A stretch of DNA of 64,000 nucleotides from Lumbricus terrestris (lineage: Eukaryota; Annelida; Clitellata; Crassiclitellata; Lumbricidae), in assembly GCA_949752735.1 (NCBI GenBank), contig OX457047.1, forward strand, positions 3,023,782 to 3,087,781, read 5' to 3'. A program made the translations under genes and the position numbers. Within the stretch, counting starts at the first letter, position 1, and every line of letters begins with the position of its first letter. A model generated the notes under the pieces. It was not told where the DNA came from. It ran no database searches and saw only the letters and a program-made list of their open reading frames with translations. Below are positions 33,626 through 44,239 of this stretch, piece by piece.

Positions 33626-33921
33626 TTCACGAAGTTCTTCACCAAACCTAGTTTGATGTGAAGGGGTGGTAGTAGGATTTTGTGAGCCTCGACCAGAGCT
33701 GGGTGCTGGATATTCTTCTGTCCAACTGCCATGTTTTGTCTGGGAGTCCATTCCTTCCGCACGTAGTGCAACTCTCTTGCACGACTCTCCCACTCACACA
33801 AGAAACACATATAGGGCCTATTTTGTATATCCTTGCTGCAGTCCCATTAAAATGGCAACTACCTTCAAATCACCGCACAGGTGCCATTTGTACCTGTTAT
33901 AGTCAATGTAATGCAGTAGCT

Positions 33922-34261
33922 CAGTGGTTCCCAACCTTTTTTGACTGTCGGGCCAATTTTTCTAAGTTGGAGTACACGAGGGCCACTTTTTCTTAGTTGA
34001 AAGACATTAGGGGGCCATAAGGCTAAAATTTAATTAACTAAAGGCGTATAAAATTGTTATAATTGAATCAAAATAGAATGTTTGATGCGATTTATTAACG
34101 TCCAAATAAAATAATTTGTAATAAAAAAAATTATACATTCTATCATGTCCAAAATGTCAATATATACATATGTTTTTCTTAATTCATTGAGATGCTGCGG
34201 GCCATTTTTATAGGCCAGGCGGGCCACTTTTGGCCCGCGGGCCACGGGTTGGGAACCGCTG
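33922..34261. mobile_element. hAT-type MITE, CAGTGGTTCCCAACC ends, inside the dead ORF
   Basis: 340 bp, ends CAGTGGTTCCCAACCTTTT and GGGTTGGGAACCGCTG, perfect duplication CAGTAGCT (33914-33921, 34262-34269). Removing it joins KQLL-HYIDYNRYKWHLCGDL. The end sequence is of the kind found in hAT (Charlie-like) elements of vertebrates. Confidence 0.93.
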
Positions 34262-35119
34262 CAGTAGCTGTTTTAGGTTATCGTATGTCTCTTTCATGTG
34301 GACAGCATGCGCTAATGGAATAGATGGAAGACGGTTTCCATTGCGCAAAAGCACAGCCTTAAGACTCAGTGTCGAAGAGACTACAAAGAGTCTCCATTCT
34401 TGTGGGTCATGAGTGATCTGTAAGGCATTCACGAGGTCGTCAATATTGGAACAGAATACCAGATTACCTTCCTTCATGAAGAAAGGTTCCAACTGCTGAT
34501 GGCGCTTTCTATATGAAGTGATTGTGACATCTTCTTCTAGAAGATTCCATTGTTGGAGTCTTGATCCTAGCAACTCTGCCTTGTTTTTGGATAAGTCCAA
34601 ATCATGAACAGGGTCATTTAGTTCTTCCTGTGTTATTCTGTGTGGGGTTGATGATGCACCACAGTGAAAATCGGGATCACTGCACGCTGACGGACCAGGA
34701 GAAGAACATGTCGTCTCACCCTTGTCCTCATCAGATGAATCAACGAAAATATATTCTGCTGGAGGTTCTGGAATAGGAAGTCCATCACCATGTGGAACTG
34801 GTCTCAATGCAGACGGAATGTTTGGGTAGACTATTGTCGACTTCTTTTGCTTCGTTATTCCACCGGAAAGAGGAGGAACCAAGCAGAAGTAAAAGTCATC
34901 TAAGTGGTTGCTTTGCTCTCTCCACACCATGGGAACTGCAAACGGCATTGATGGTCTTTTGCCATTCAACCACTGTGAAAGCTGTGTTGTACATGTAGCA
35001 CAGCATATATGCTGGGCCCATGGCTTGTCTTGGTCACCAACCTTGCATCCGAAGTAAGCATGATATGCCTTCTTGACTTGAGAAGTGATACTTTTCTTCT
35101 GTGCAACATGTGTCCATGA

Positions 35120-36015
35120 TGGGATTATGCCATGAGGTGGAATATTACATCATTCTAGACTTATTTACGATATTGTCGCAGTTCTACTGCATAAATTCAC
35201 ATGGTGAAACATAAGAAATGAACTATATGAAATATTTTCAAAACGAGAGCCAATACAAACTTTGTATGGCTATATTCGTGTTCAGCACACCAAAATGCTA
35301 CAAATCAGGGCCTTTTCCAGTCAGTAACGATTTCTGTGTTGACCAGTGTTATTTTATCGTTCTCGCCTTAACTTTGCACGGCATAAAAATTATTCACAAA
35401 CTGTATGGTTGTATTGGCTTACCTGTCGATACTTTCCAAACGACCACAGGTCTTAAGAAGCTGCTCCACTGCATGCCTAGGATTGATCTATAATTATCAC
35501 TTAGACGACGACACCCAGTGAAAACGTTGAACAACTTAAGAACACACGCAAAACAGCATCATGATGAATGAAAAGTTTAAAATATTTCTGCGTATAAATA
35601 GGCTTCGGGATGATTTCAAGCTGGTCAATGTTGCGCGCAGCTGATCTCCCAATGGAATGAAGACTCGAATGCTGGGTCAGGATTAATCACAACGACAGAT
35701 GTTATCAGCCGGAAGTGCTCAAACGACAGTCAATGATTGGTATTTCAAAAAATTACTGCAACAAAGCTATAATTATGTAAGCCAACACCAGTCTATTACT
35801 GGTGCAATGTTCTATTATTGTTTCAATAGACTGTGTGATCATCAGACGATAATAAATTTAATGAAAACTAGCATATGCAAGCGATTTGCACACATCGACA
35901 CATGATGCACGAATGACCAAGTAGGCTAACTCAAACCGTGACGTTAAACCCCTCCACCAAAATAACCCCTCCCTCTTTGGGGAGGGGTTGTTACTTGTAG
36001 GGTAACGGAAACACA
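35120..36015. other. Intergenic, no gene recognised
   Basis: AT-rich sequence with short unconvincing frames. It contains decayed text at 35150-35470 that may be non-coding end sequence of the dead transposon, but no inverted end could be matched. Confidence 0.5.
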
Positions 36016-36022
36016 CTGTCAC

Positions 36023-36235
36023 GAAGAGCGCACGGATGCGGGATCCTTCCCGAAACCCTGTCAAAAGTTCCCTCAATCTTTCATTTCACAGGTGGTGTTG
36101 GTAATATGAGTATTACCCGATGGGCGACTTGCATGGCTATCTACAGTCAAATGTGATTGATGTAACAACTTGCTATCATCCGTTCATACTACATATTGTA
36201 ATCATGCTGCGCTGTGTCAGTTTTAAATTAAAAAG
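36023..36235 (+). mobile_element. Second SINE-like repeat family, copy 1
   Basis: gaagagcgcacggatgcggg...gatggcgttg-type sequence then cttgcatggct...tcatccgttcat...gtaatc, matched by 40311-40545. A B-box-like ggttcgcttcc is present in the other copy, suggesting a tRNA-derived head. Assignment rests on the two-copy match. Confidence 0.55.
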
Positions 36236-36239
36236 GGCA

Positions 36240-37545
36240 AAATATGGTGGTGGTGATGGTGGTGGTGGGGGTGGTGGGGGTGGTGGTGTAATTGAGTCGC
36301 AAAACCTGCATATATGAAACATGAAACTCTTTGCACTCTAATCAGCTAAATCATCATGCCTGGAACACTAGACTAAAAATGCGGGGCCTGCAGGGCCAGA
36401 ATGATCTGGGTACATTCCTACATATTATAATAAAATTATGTCTATGGTAATGCTAAACAGCTTTCATTTTCAAATGGGTTCAGTTAGCGTTCTAGGCCGT
36501 CAAGTCAAATGACCAGGAGAACATAATCATAATAATAATATTATTATCTGTTCTTTATTATCTATAGCCTATTACAGATATTCTCTGTTTTCTGTAATTG
36601 CCAACATGAGATCACACTTGTGAAGTTGCAGGCGGGTGAGCGATACTTCTGGAGGATGGAGATGATAAGAGCGACACAAAGGATAGGCTATACTTATTGA
36701 ATTGCTTCCATTAATCGTGTCGATTATTTTGAAAATTTTCAAAGCTGCAAACGGACCCTGGTACAAATATTTAGAAAAACGCGAATGTTTTCAAATATTG
36801 GATAGGCCTATAATATCCATCCATGTTTTGTCATGTACATAATATTATGTACAGATGTAAGCCTATGCATCTCTAATCTAGGCACGTAGGACTAGATACT
36901 TACCATAACACCTCAAATGAAGAAAAATTGAAAATCTACTTCGTAACAGTGAGGCTATGCGTCAAGCAAGAGATTTTTCAAATGATGCACTTTAAATCAA
37001 GCCATTTTTCACGCTTCCGACCATCCACCTCGAAATGCCTCCATTTAGAAACTACGCGCTCCATTATCCGGGACTGCTACCTACGTCTTTCACAACAGTA
37101 CTGTCTAATTAGTCCATCTTGAGCAGACTAGGGACGTTCCATAAAAATTTAAGAATAGGTGAAGGAATAATGGATAAGCCTACGAGCAAGCATACATAAC
37201 CCCACACTTACGCACATGCGCGTGCACTTGCAAAATAAGTGTTTGCATGTCTACGCGATGACGTTTAATGACGTCGTAACAGATTGATTGAAGATGTAAC
37301 ATCTTATTTGAAACAAATGATGGGCTGAGTGTATTGTTACAATTTTAATAGCCATGATGATCAGGGCCTTTACAGGATCTGAGAAAACCGGTGAGCTATA
37401 AACATGCAGTCAATTTAAGCATATTAATTTTTACTTTAGCCTACAGTTTCTCCACTGCGGAACTGGTGGCAAATTGCAATTGCGTATGGTTATAAAGTTC
37501 CAGACTCGAACTGTAGGACATTCCTGGCAGGTTCGAGAAGTGCGG
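36240..37545. other. Intergenic with TGG-rich repeat
   Basis: A (TGG)n-like stretch at 36243-36290, then AT-rich DNA with several TAGGCTA/TAGGCCTA motifs (36565, 36685, 36805). No gene recognised. Confidence 0.6.
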
Positions 37546-37548
37546 CTA

Positions 37549-37987
37549 CCGGTGTCACGAAATAGAGTATCCCCGTATTAATCGTATCCCCCCAAATTAA
37601 GAAAAGTTTAAAAAAAACAGTTCCGCGTGTATTTATTTTTGCAAATTCATCTGCCCTGTTTTGACCAATAACGCCAACAGGTATGTTTATTCCTACTAGA
37701 CAATTTTATTTTTATTTTAGAGCACTTAAAACATCTAAATCACTTAAGAACACTCAGAGTCACAAAATAAATTCGAGTTGCCTTTCTCTGAACATTGCTT
37801 GAAACAATTAGAGTCACTTCAAATTTTGATTAGAGCACAATTTTTTCAATTATACGCATTTTTCAAAAAAGGAGATAGACTGGTTCATCCCCCCGGATAG
37901 TCTAGACCGGTTAATTCCATCCGGAGGGATAGATTAATTCATCCCCTCGGATAGCTTTCAGGGGGATACTCCGTTTCGTGTCACCGG
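37549..37987 (+). mobile_element. Inverted-repeat element, CCGGTGTCACGAAA family
   Basis: 439 bp with ends CCGGTGTCACGAAATAGAG and CGTTTCGTGTCACCGG. Subterminal repeats of atccccccggatag type occur near the right end. Homologous to 16625-17079 over its length; the fragment at 5119 shares the left end. Confidence 0.88.
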
Positions 37988-38203
37988 CGTGCATGGAAAC
38001 GATCATTCAATGCTGAAAATTTAGAAATATTCACCTCTCTTCGGTCTCAACAAACACTGACGAGTCAACCCAGAAATCCTATGTAGCAGGTGTATCACCA
38101 ACGTTGTATACGATACCTAACATTGGTTTATCACAGATTTAGTTTAGCTTGATTTAGCTAAGCGTAGGGCATAGCCTAGCTACCTCAACTTTGTAGGCCT
38201 ACT

Positions 38204-38597
38204 CAGGGGCGGATCCAGGGGGGGCCAATCCGGCCATGGCCCCCCATTTAAAAATTGCATGGGACGTGGCCCCCCATTTGGTTTGAAGAAATGTAGGGGA
38301 GAGAGAAAAAGAGGACATCAGGCCCCCCTATTAAAAAATCGTACGGGACGTGGCCCCCCCGTCGATTTAGCGGCGAACGAAATGGTACCTTTTCCCAAAA
38401 ATAGGTTGATGACTAAAAAAAAAAAGTCATCAGTTTTTTTGGCGGATGAAATGGTATCTTTTTCCCGAAAAATTGGTCGATGACTAAAAAAAAAAGGTCA
38501 TCAGTTTTTTCCGGCGACACAACGAAATTTTTTCCCGCCCCACCAACAAGACCCAAAATTTTGGCCCCCCCTTCGAAAATTCCTGTATCCGCCCTTG
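38204..38597. mobile_element. hAT-type MITE, CAGGGGCGGATCC ends
   Basis: 394 bp, ends CAGGGGCGGATCCAGG and CCTGTATCCGCCCTTG, perfect duplication GGCCTACT (38196-38203, 38598-38605). Two copies of the shared core (gatgactaaaaaaaaaaagtcatcag) are in tandem at 38407-38500. The target itself is part of a TAGGCCTA motif. Confidence 0.92.
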
Positions 38598-38771
38598 GGC
38601 CTACTCCATTTCTGACGTTCCCAGACGGATGCATTATAAACTGGTATCAACCAAAGTAAAATAGTTCTTTCAGTCAAATGTTAGAATTGAAATGTACGCA
38701 TTTTAGCCACGCCATATTGTATGCTGATGTCAGACATTAGGTTCATTCGCTTATTTTAAAAGTCAATTGAT

Positions 38772-38936
38772 CTAGACACAGGATGTTTCTCCCGAGTTGT
38801 CTGCTGGTAGTAAACTATTTTCCGTTTCTTTCTCTGCGCCGTCTTTCATTTCGTTTGAAAACCGGTTTTCAGTCTCATTTGAAGAATCCGTTTTTACGAC
38901 GTTCTTAAGACAACCATCTTCTTGTTCCTTCAGTTT
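38772..38936 (-). CDS. Transporter copy B exon 16: alternative C-terminus with PDZ-type end
   Basis: Acceptor tgttgttgcttttag|AAACTG, phase 0. 54 codons (614-667) from KLKEQEDGCLKNVV to GETSCV and TAG. The tail is acidic and Ser/Thr-rich; SCV fits the class I PDZ ligand (S/T-x-hydrophobic), comparable to the TRL end of SLC5A8. Use of this exon needs a weak donor (TGG|GTGAAA) in exon 15. Confidence 0.55.
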   Translation of the reverse strand, partial: KLKEQEDGCLKNVVKTDSSNETENRFSNEMKDGAEKETENSLLPADNSGETSCV

Positions 38937-39377
38937 CTAAAAGCAACAACATCAATTAAACCGCGGTATAATATTGAAGAAAATTTTCAGACTTGTGAGA
39001 CACGGAATTTGATTATATGGAAGAAAATGGAGACATCAACTCATGCCTGTGGTAGAATATGCATGCATATTATTTTGTATATGAACATTTATATAGCGCC
39101 TTACTATAGCCTCACGAAGGCGTTTAGCGTAGGCCCCTATAATAGCCTATCTAGTTATCTACCCGACAGTTCGGAGCAAGTGCGACTTAATTGACTTTGA
39201 GAATGTTTCATGCGATACATAGGCCTATAACAGTGCAGAATATATATAAATTCTATATAATTATGCGGTATATAATGTAGTGTATTGTCAATATTATAAT
39301 GCAGACTATTTTTGGCCATAGAAACTGGTGATGAAAACGATGTTGATAGTGGTGAATTGGAGAATATAATCAATAGA

Positions 39378-39379
<2 letters not shown>

Positions 39380-39445
<66 letters not shown>

Positions 39446-39496
39446 CGTCGACGACGACGACGACGACGACGACGATGATGATGATGATGATGACGA

Positions 39497-39530
<34 letters not shown>

Positions 39531-39537
39531 TATAATG
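39380..39537. repeat. (GAT)n/(GAC)n compound microsatellite
   Basis: About 158 bp of GAT units switching to GAC, back to GAT and again to GAC. It lies in the intron between alternative last exons 15 and 16. Poly-Asp and poly-Arg frames are artefacts. Confidence 0.97.
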
Positions 39538-39554
39538 ACGATGATGGCGCATAA

Positions 39555-39733
39555 TTATTTCACCCATACTGTATCTTCCTGCGGCGATGTTTCAATCTTT
39601 TCATCCACGTGTTCTTCATTTTCCTTTCCATCCGAACAACTGAAAACATGAATGCGCAGAAGAAGACGTTCGTCCACTTTCGACTCCAAGTCTCTGTCCC
39701 CTGTTCCAAAAACAAGGCTGAAGTAGAAATCGC
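39555..39733 (-). CDS. Transporter copy B exon 15: cytoplasmic tail, default stop
   Basis: Acceptor cccactatag|GCG in phase 1 gives SDFYFSLVFGTGDRDLESKV then DERLLLRIHVFSCSDGKENE and an acidic end QEDTVWVK plus TAA. VDERLLL aligns with LDPRYIL of human SLC5A8. Two other AG sites within the exon would give a different frame, so this acceptor was chosen for frame and similarity. If the donor at 39563 is used the exon ends after DTVW and joins exon 16 in frame. Confidence 0.7.
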
Positions 39734-40017
39734 CTATAGTGGGTCAATGCGCCGAGACTTGCTTGGATTGCCTTTTTGCGAGCAAATTTCAATTTCAATA
39801 GGGAACTTTCTGCATACGCCCAGTTCAGTGGAGTAGGCTAGTGCACACCAATCAGAGGTGCTCCCAGTGCGAAGGACCCACAGAAAATAAAGCTTTTTAA
39901 GACAGAGCAAAGATGGAATTCATGTACCATTTAATAACAATGGAGAGAGTTGATTCCAAAGCGCAGAACCAATGAAGGTTAAAAGATCGCACTTTGGCCA
40001 TAGCAGATCGTACTTAC

Positions 40018-40126
40018 TCATGATGAAAGAAGCAGTTATGCCGACGATTCCAGTGACGACGAACGCAATTGCTGGAAACCACAGATAAGATATGGCATAG
40101 AAATTCTCCAAGCCCCGCAGTTGAAT
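40018..40126 (-). CDS. Transporter copy B exon 14: last transmembrane helix
   Basis: 109 nt, phase 0 to 1, acceptor tctacag, donor A|GTAAGT. IQLRGLENFYAISYLWFPAI then AFVVTGIVGITASFIM, aligning with the final helix after MDNWYSLSYLYFS in SLC5A8. Confidence 0.88.
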
Positions 40127-40310
40127 CTGTAGACATATTACAGCGAAATGAAGCGTTTGAACTCACCCAACGTTACGCAACATCATGCAGTATTGACGGG
40201 ATTATTTTGAAATGCAGCACTACTGCAACATGCAATAATGCAAGCGCCACATTTTCTGAGAGCAACACATGCATGGAGAGGAGTTTGTGGTAATGGTAGG
40301 CCGGGCCTAT

Positions 40311-40545
40311 AGGCACTCTGGGCCATAGAGCGCACGGATGCGGGTTCGCTTCCCGCTACTACCCTCCCTAGAGGTCTCACTCAACCCTCCATTCAGTAGA
40401 TGGCGTTGATAAACTAAGCAGTATGATGTGTTGGACGTCTTGCATGGCTGCCACCAGTTTAATTCGAGTTCTCTAATAACTTCTGGTCATCCGTTCATGT
40501 TATGAATGGTAATCGTACTGTGTTTATCAGTTTGAAATAATAAAC
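40311..40545 (+). mobile_element. Second SINE-like repeat family, copy 2
   Basis: Matches 36023-36235 along most of its length (gagcgcacggatgcggg, cttgcatggctg, tggtcatccgttcat, ggtaatcgtactgtg). It carries ggttcgcttcccg, a B-box-like sequence. It lies in the intron between exons 13 and 14. Confidence 0.55.
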
Positions 40546-40775
40546 AAGGATTATTATTGGCATCTGTAATAATTTTATTATAGTAATAATAATTATTATG
40601 GTATGACGTTGAGCAATGAGTATTTGCAGTTTAACGTCGCTGTGCGGTAACAAAGACCATTAGCGACGCCCTCCTCCTTTATCCAGGCCTGGGACTGGCA
40701 CTGGCAGAGTGCAACCAGCCGCGGAGTTAAGAGCAATGACTTGTGATGGATTTTCCTTGGTAAGTTTACGCTCAC

Positions 40776-41015
40776 CGCTTGGTTTGGAACTTTGAGCAGA
40801 TTCTCCGATGTTTGGTTCCAGTCGTTTTCATCGAAGACTGACGAATAGTTGGCGTGGTTCAATGAGGAGTGGAAGAGAGTCAAGCTTACGTTTCCAGAGG
40901 AACATTTCGCCATCGATACATGGGGCAGAGGAGGTTGTAGTCTGCGCATCGTCAGAGACCCCACAGTCAACCAGAAGACAAGAGAAATGCCAACGATGAC
41001 ACCTAGTAGCGCGCC
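40776..41015 (-). CDS. Transporter copy B exon 13: helix and large extracellular loop
   Basis: 240 nt, 80 codons, phase 0-0, acceptor ttcttcag, donor GCG|GTGAGC. GALLGVIVGISLVFWLTVGS then a loop with three N-glycosylation sequons (NVS, NYS, NQT), as in the corresponding loop of SLC5A8. Confidence 0.88.
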
Positions 41016-41574
41016 CTGAAGAAGAACACAGCGTCACCATCTTTTATTCACTGTAGCATGAAAATGTACGATCGTGGGTTGAACTATTAGCATTCTGCCA
41101 ATCAAATTAACCGAATTTAATTCATAATTTGCTTATGATTATGGTATTCAAAACACCTGCACAACTAAAGTAGCCCAGTGTAATCCAACGAGTTATGTAA
41201 CGATTTAAAAAAAGACACAAGTTGGCCTTTACAAGTGTAACCACAGTCGAAAACATAGTCAGCGCCTCAGATTCGCATTTCGGTGTGAACTCTCGCGTAA
41301 GAATATTTTTGAAAATTATAATATATAAAAAACACCGTAAAATATTCATTGACCATAAAGGGTCACACGAATAATTAACAGAGAATTTTTAATTGCAAAT
41401 GCTACATGTATTTACGTCGCCGAATTATGAGGTTAGAGTCCTTATCGCAGTCATCATATCCACTACCATCCCGGTGGTGGAGACTCCATTCATAATAGAC
41501 ATGGAAGAGCAATTAGCTGTCGCTCAGGTCCACCTCAACAGCTAACGGATATCCTTGTTGATTAATATGCTAAC

Positions 41575-41661
41575 CTTCCAGTTGGCATGTTTTGAAACAG
41601 CGCCAAGGACGAAAATTGCAGCAACTGGACCGACCAACGAGCCACAAATGGATATCGCCAC
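41575..41661 (-). CDS. Transporter copy B exon 12
   Basis: 87 nt, 29 codons, phase 0-0, acceptor gttttcag, donor AAG|GTTAGC. VAISICGSLVGPVAAIFVLG then AVSKHANWK; matches GMVGGPLMGLFALGILVPFAN of the family. Confidence 0.88.
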
Positions 41662-41787
41662 CTGAAAACGTAGAACGGTAATTATTTATTGTGTCATTAT
41701 TAGTAATAAAACTGCCACTTAGGCTGTGCTATAACTACTTCTATCTCTACTACTATTACTCTTGCTGTGCAATAATAATTATGCTAA

Positions 41788-41788
<1 letters not shown>

Positions 41789-41825
<37 letters not shown>

Positions 41826-41872
41826 ATCATCATCATCATCAATCATCATCATCATCAATCATCATCATCATC

Positions 41873-41907
<35 letters not shown>
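41789..41907. repeat. (ATC)n microsatellite with periodic AATC breaks
   Basis: ATC runs interrupted several times by caatcatc at 15-18 bp intervals, followed by ATT units. Lies in intron 11. Confidence 0.95.
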
Positions 41908-41908
<1 letters not shown>

Positions 41909-42154
41909 TTTAATTATTATTATTATTATTTCTTCTAATAGTAGGCCTACTATTTTATATCTTCATAACAAGCACCTTGCTACATGGTAATTCAAATGAT
42001 CAAATCCAAAAATGCCATAATTATAATAACAGACGTGGTAATATTTGAGGGATCATATCTTAATCGCAACAAGGTATAATATTGTCACCAGAGACAGTTT
42101 CACAGTAATTCACACACCCAGTTTGCTTATGGCAAATTGACAATATTGCACCAA

Positions 42155-42907
42155 TCTATATAAATAAAAATGTAAAACGTTTGTTTCTAATGGAATTTCT
42201 CGGAAACTTCATGACCGATTCTTTTGAAATTTTTCGCAAAACGCTCCGTTCGAATACGATCGTGTTTGTAAAAGGATTCCCTGGAAAGAAACACATCTTT
42301 TACACCAAAAAAACACAACTTTCTCCTCGAGTTGACACGTTTATACATTTTAACTTTAACGCATACTCCGCCATTTTGGCCCGTGTATTTATAACTTACA
42401 GGGATGCCACTCTGAATTTTTAATAAGGTCAGGGATGCCACTCTGAATTTTGAAAAAGGTCAGATCCGGTCGAAAAAAGGCTAGAAAAGGCTAGATTGAC
42501 AATTTTCGCACAACGTTCGAGCGGACGGGTTTTTATATGCTTTTCTCGAAAAAACACAACATTGCATTCGATTTCAGCGAATTCAATTTATTTGCATTTG
42601 AATGCGGCCGTGTGGGAGAAAGGGAGCGGGAGGGAGCGGGAGGAAGGGAGAGGGGTGGGAGCGGACGGGATGGAGGGAGGAGAGGGACGGAGGGGAGGGA
42701 CGGAGGGGAGGGAGGGGAAGAAACGGAAGGGAGGGGGAGGGGAGAGGTGGAGGAGGGAAGCGGAGAGGGAGGGGGAATTGAGGTAGGGAGGGACAGAGGA
42801 ACGGAGGGAGGCAGGGTAAGGGAGGGAGGGAGGCAGGGGAAGGGAAGTAGGGAGGGAGGGTTGGACGGTCTTTTCAGCCACAGCAACGCGTGGCCGGGTA
42901 CAGCTAG
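42155..42907 (+). mobile_element. Non-autonomous Helitron
   Basis: It starts TCTATATAAATAAAAATG after an A and ends GGCCGGGTACAGCTAG before a T, that is, insertion between A and T with 5'-TC and 3'-CTAG (CTRR). A hairpin GCCAC-AGCAACGC-GTGGC stands about 12 nt before the end, as Helitrons have. It has no inverted repeats, no target duplication and no Rep/helicase. The interior holds a G/A-rich GGGA microsatellite (about 42620-42870), also found in the second Helitron end at 60280. Confidence 0.88.
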
Positions 42908-42947
42908 TCTATTATAAAAAATATAAACTAATCAACGAGCGGCTCAC

Positions 42948-43018
42948 CTGTAGAATTGGGCTGTTCACGGAAGCCACGAGGAAAGCCACTCCAGTGGCTA
43001 TCACCCCAAACAGGATAA
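42948..43018 (-). CDS. Transporter copy B exon 11
   Basis: 71 nt, phase 1 to 0, donor CAG|GTGAGC, acceptor gtcttcaag. VILFGVIATGVAFLVASVNS then PILQ; aligns with VVYGALCIGMAALASLMGALLQ of SLC5A8. The Helitron ends only 40 bp from the donor. Confidence 0.88.
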
Positions 43019-43066
43019 CTTGAAGACAATAAATAAACAAATAGCAATTAGCCCAAGGAATGTAAT

Positions 43067-43290
43067 GGGCGCGGTGGTGTAGTGGTGGTCTCCGGCGCCT
43101 CCGGATCTGAGGGTTCCAGGTTCGAATCCACCCTCAAGCCGCCGCTTAGAGACCTTGAGCTAGTCCTTCACTTGCAATCGCCAGTGCGCCTCGGCATGAA
43201 ACTCCGATGCAGTGTCCGCGCTGTAGTCAGGAGCGCCTCTGAGTAAAGAGTCTGAAGGGTCGCTATGGAAATGGAAATAAATAGAAATAA
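43067..43290 (+). mobile_element. tRNA-derived SINE
   Basis: gcgcggtggtgtagtggtgg, ggttcgaatccacc, then gggagcgcctctgag-type tail (caggagcgcctctgagtaaag) and (AAAT)n. In intron 10 of the transporter, antisense to it. Confidence 0.88.
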
Positions 43291-43975
43291 AATAAATACT
43301 GAGTATCGTGTTCCCAAAGAAATTCCTGGATTCGTGACATTGGCACAGATGTTGCAGTGAAGTTATCACTTTATTTATTAAAAATTCAATGAGTAATGTT
43401 GGTGTAAGAAAGTTGAAAATGTAAACCAATCGCAAAAACCCGGGAAATAAAAATAAAATTGAATGTAATAGGGACTAGAAAAATCACGACGTAGTGGCAA
43501 ACAAATTAAAGCCTTCACTTGCTTGAAAATGTGAACTCTAGGTTCTTGCTGAATGAGCAGCTGCTGTTGCAGATGTTTCCAACTTATTTGACACAGGTCA
43601 CGCAGTCAGGGCTGAAAGTGAACTGGTTCTGTCCCGGTCTGCGACCCGGCATTGATTTTCGTGACCTGCTGCTGCCGAGTTCTATCCGGATCGCTTGTTT
43701 AACACATGAACGCATAAGGAGCAAAACAAATCGGTTGCTGCGAATGATTGAAAAAGGCTTCGGAAAGATTTTAAAAATTTCCGGTCAAATGCTTCGGCTC
43801 GTCGGCCAAAGTCACACGCGGCAACTTTTTCAAGTCACTTTCAGCCCTGGTTACAAGGCAGGTGTTCATGCGATGGAAACATTAAAGTCGACGGTATGTT
43901 GTGCTACGAGTCTACGAATCTACGAGAATATTGACTTAGGGCAACGGAATAAGTAGTTAAGTACTAAATATTCAC

Positions 43976-44088
43976 CGAAGATCCGGTTGATCAGAACCTT
44001 TTTTGTTTCTGGCAGGTGGTTCAGCTTCCACTTGAACATGTCCTCCCAACAGTTCGCGGCTGCACCGCTCAGCATCGAAGATACCGTA
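43976..44088 (-). CDS. Transporter copy B exon 10: TM8 Na+-site helix
   Basis: 113 nt, phase 2 to 1, acceptor tgtgaag, donor G|GTGAAT. STVSSMLSGAAANCWEDMFK then a loop ending LINRIF. Aligns with [20 protein letters not shown]; the STVSS residues are the conserved Na2-site signature. Confidence 0.88.
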
Positions 44089-44239
44089 CTTCACAAAGCA
44101 CAACCAGCGACAAGGTAATGGCACGATATTGTCTTAACATAATAATAGCAATGGCTTTAAGCTGTTTGGACTTTTGTTTCAACCACTGCAATTTCACATG
44201 GAAGACTTAATAGCCCCTTTTCCATAGCTTTTTTGTTAT

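Larger units (their letters stand above)
32680..35113 (-). pseudogene. Dead transposon-type ORF of a widespread uncharacterised family
   Basis: Minus strand pieces read in order VKKAYHAYFGCKVGDQDKPW, HICCATCTTQL, WLNGKRPSMPFAVPMVWRE, LPSIPLAHAVHMKETYDNLK, LPPLHIKLGLVKNF, GPQIRELFKDDRFNNLLEGD, FLHSHLDFFPDN, SDEHGERFHQNI and LYKRQAKKSKN then stop. I know this as a repetitive protein in many invertebrate genomes, probably encoded by a DNA transposon; its superfamily I cannot name. The Cys/His cluster near the N-terminus could bind zinc. Two hAT MITEs split it (33202-33625 and 33922-34261). TAGGCCTA motifs at 32750 and 32792 put TAG stops in place of two conserved Tyr codons, and TAGGGCCTA at 33812 shifts the frame. 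Confidence 0.8.

Noticed and set aside
39312..39651. Poly-Asp, poly-Arg/His and poly-Met frames
   Set aside because: Translation of the GAT/GAC microsatellite in a transporter intron.
39600..39720. Alternative acceptors for transporter exon 15 (ttctacttcag and catgttttcag)
   Set aside because: They lead into a basic frame with no similarity to the SLC5 tail; cccactatag gives the frame with SLC5A8-like DERLLL and an acidic end.
42533..42917. Pro/Ser-rich and Gly/Arg/Glu-rich frames of about 100-126 codons
   Set aside because: Products of the GGGA repeat inside the Helitron; the same holds for 59994-60287.
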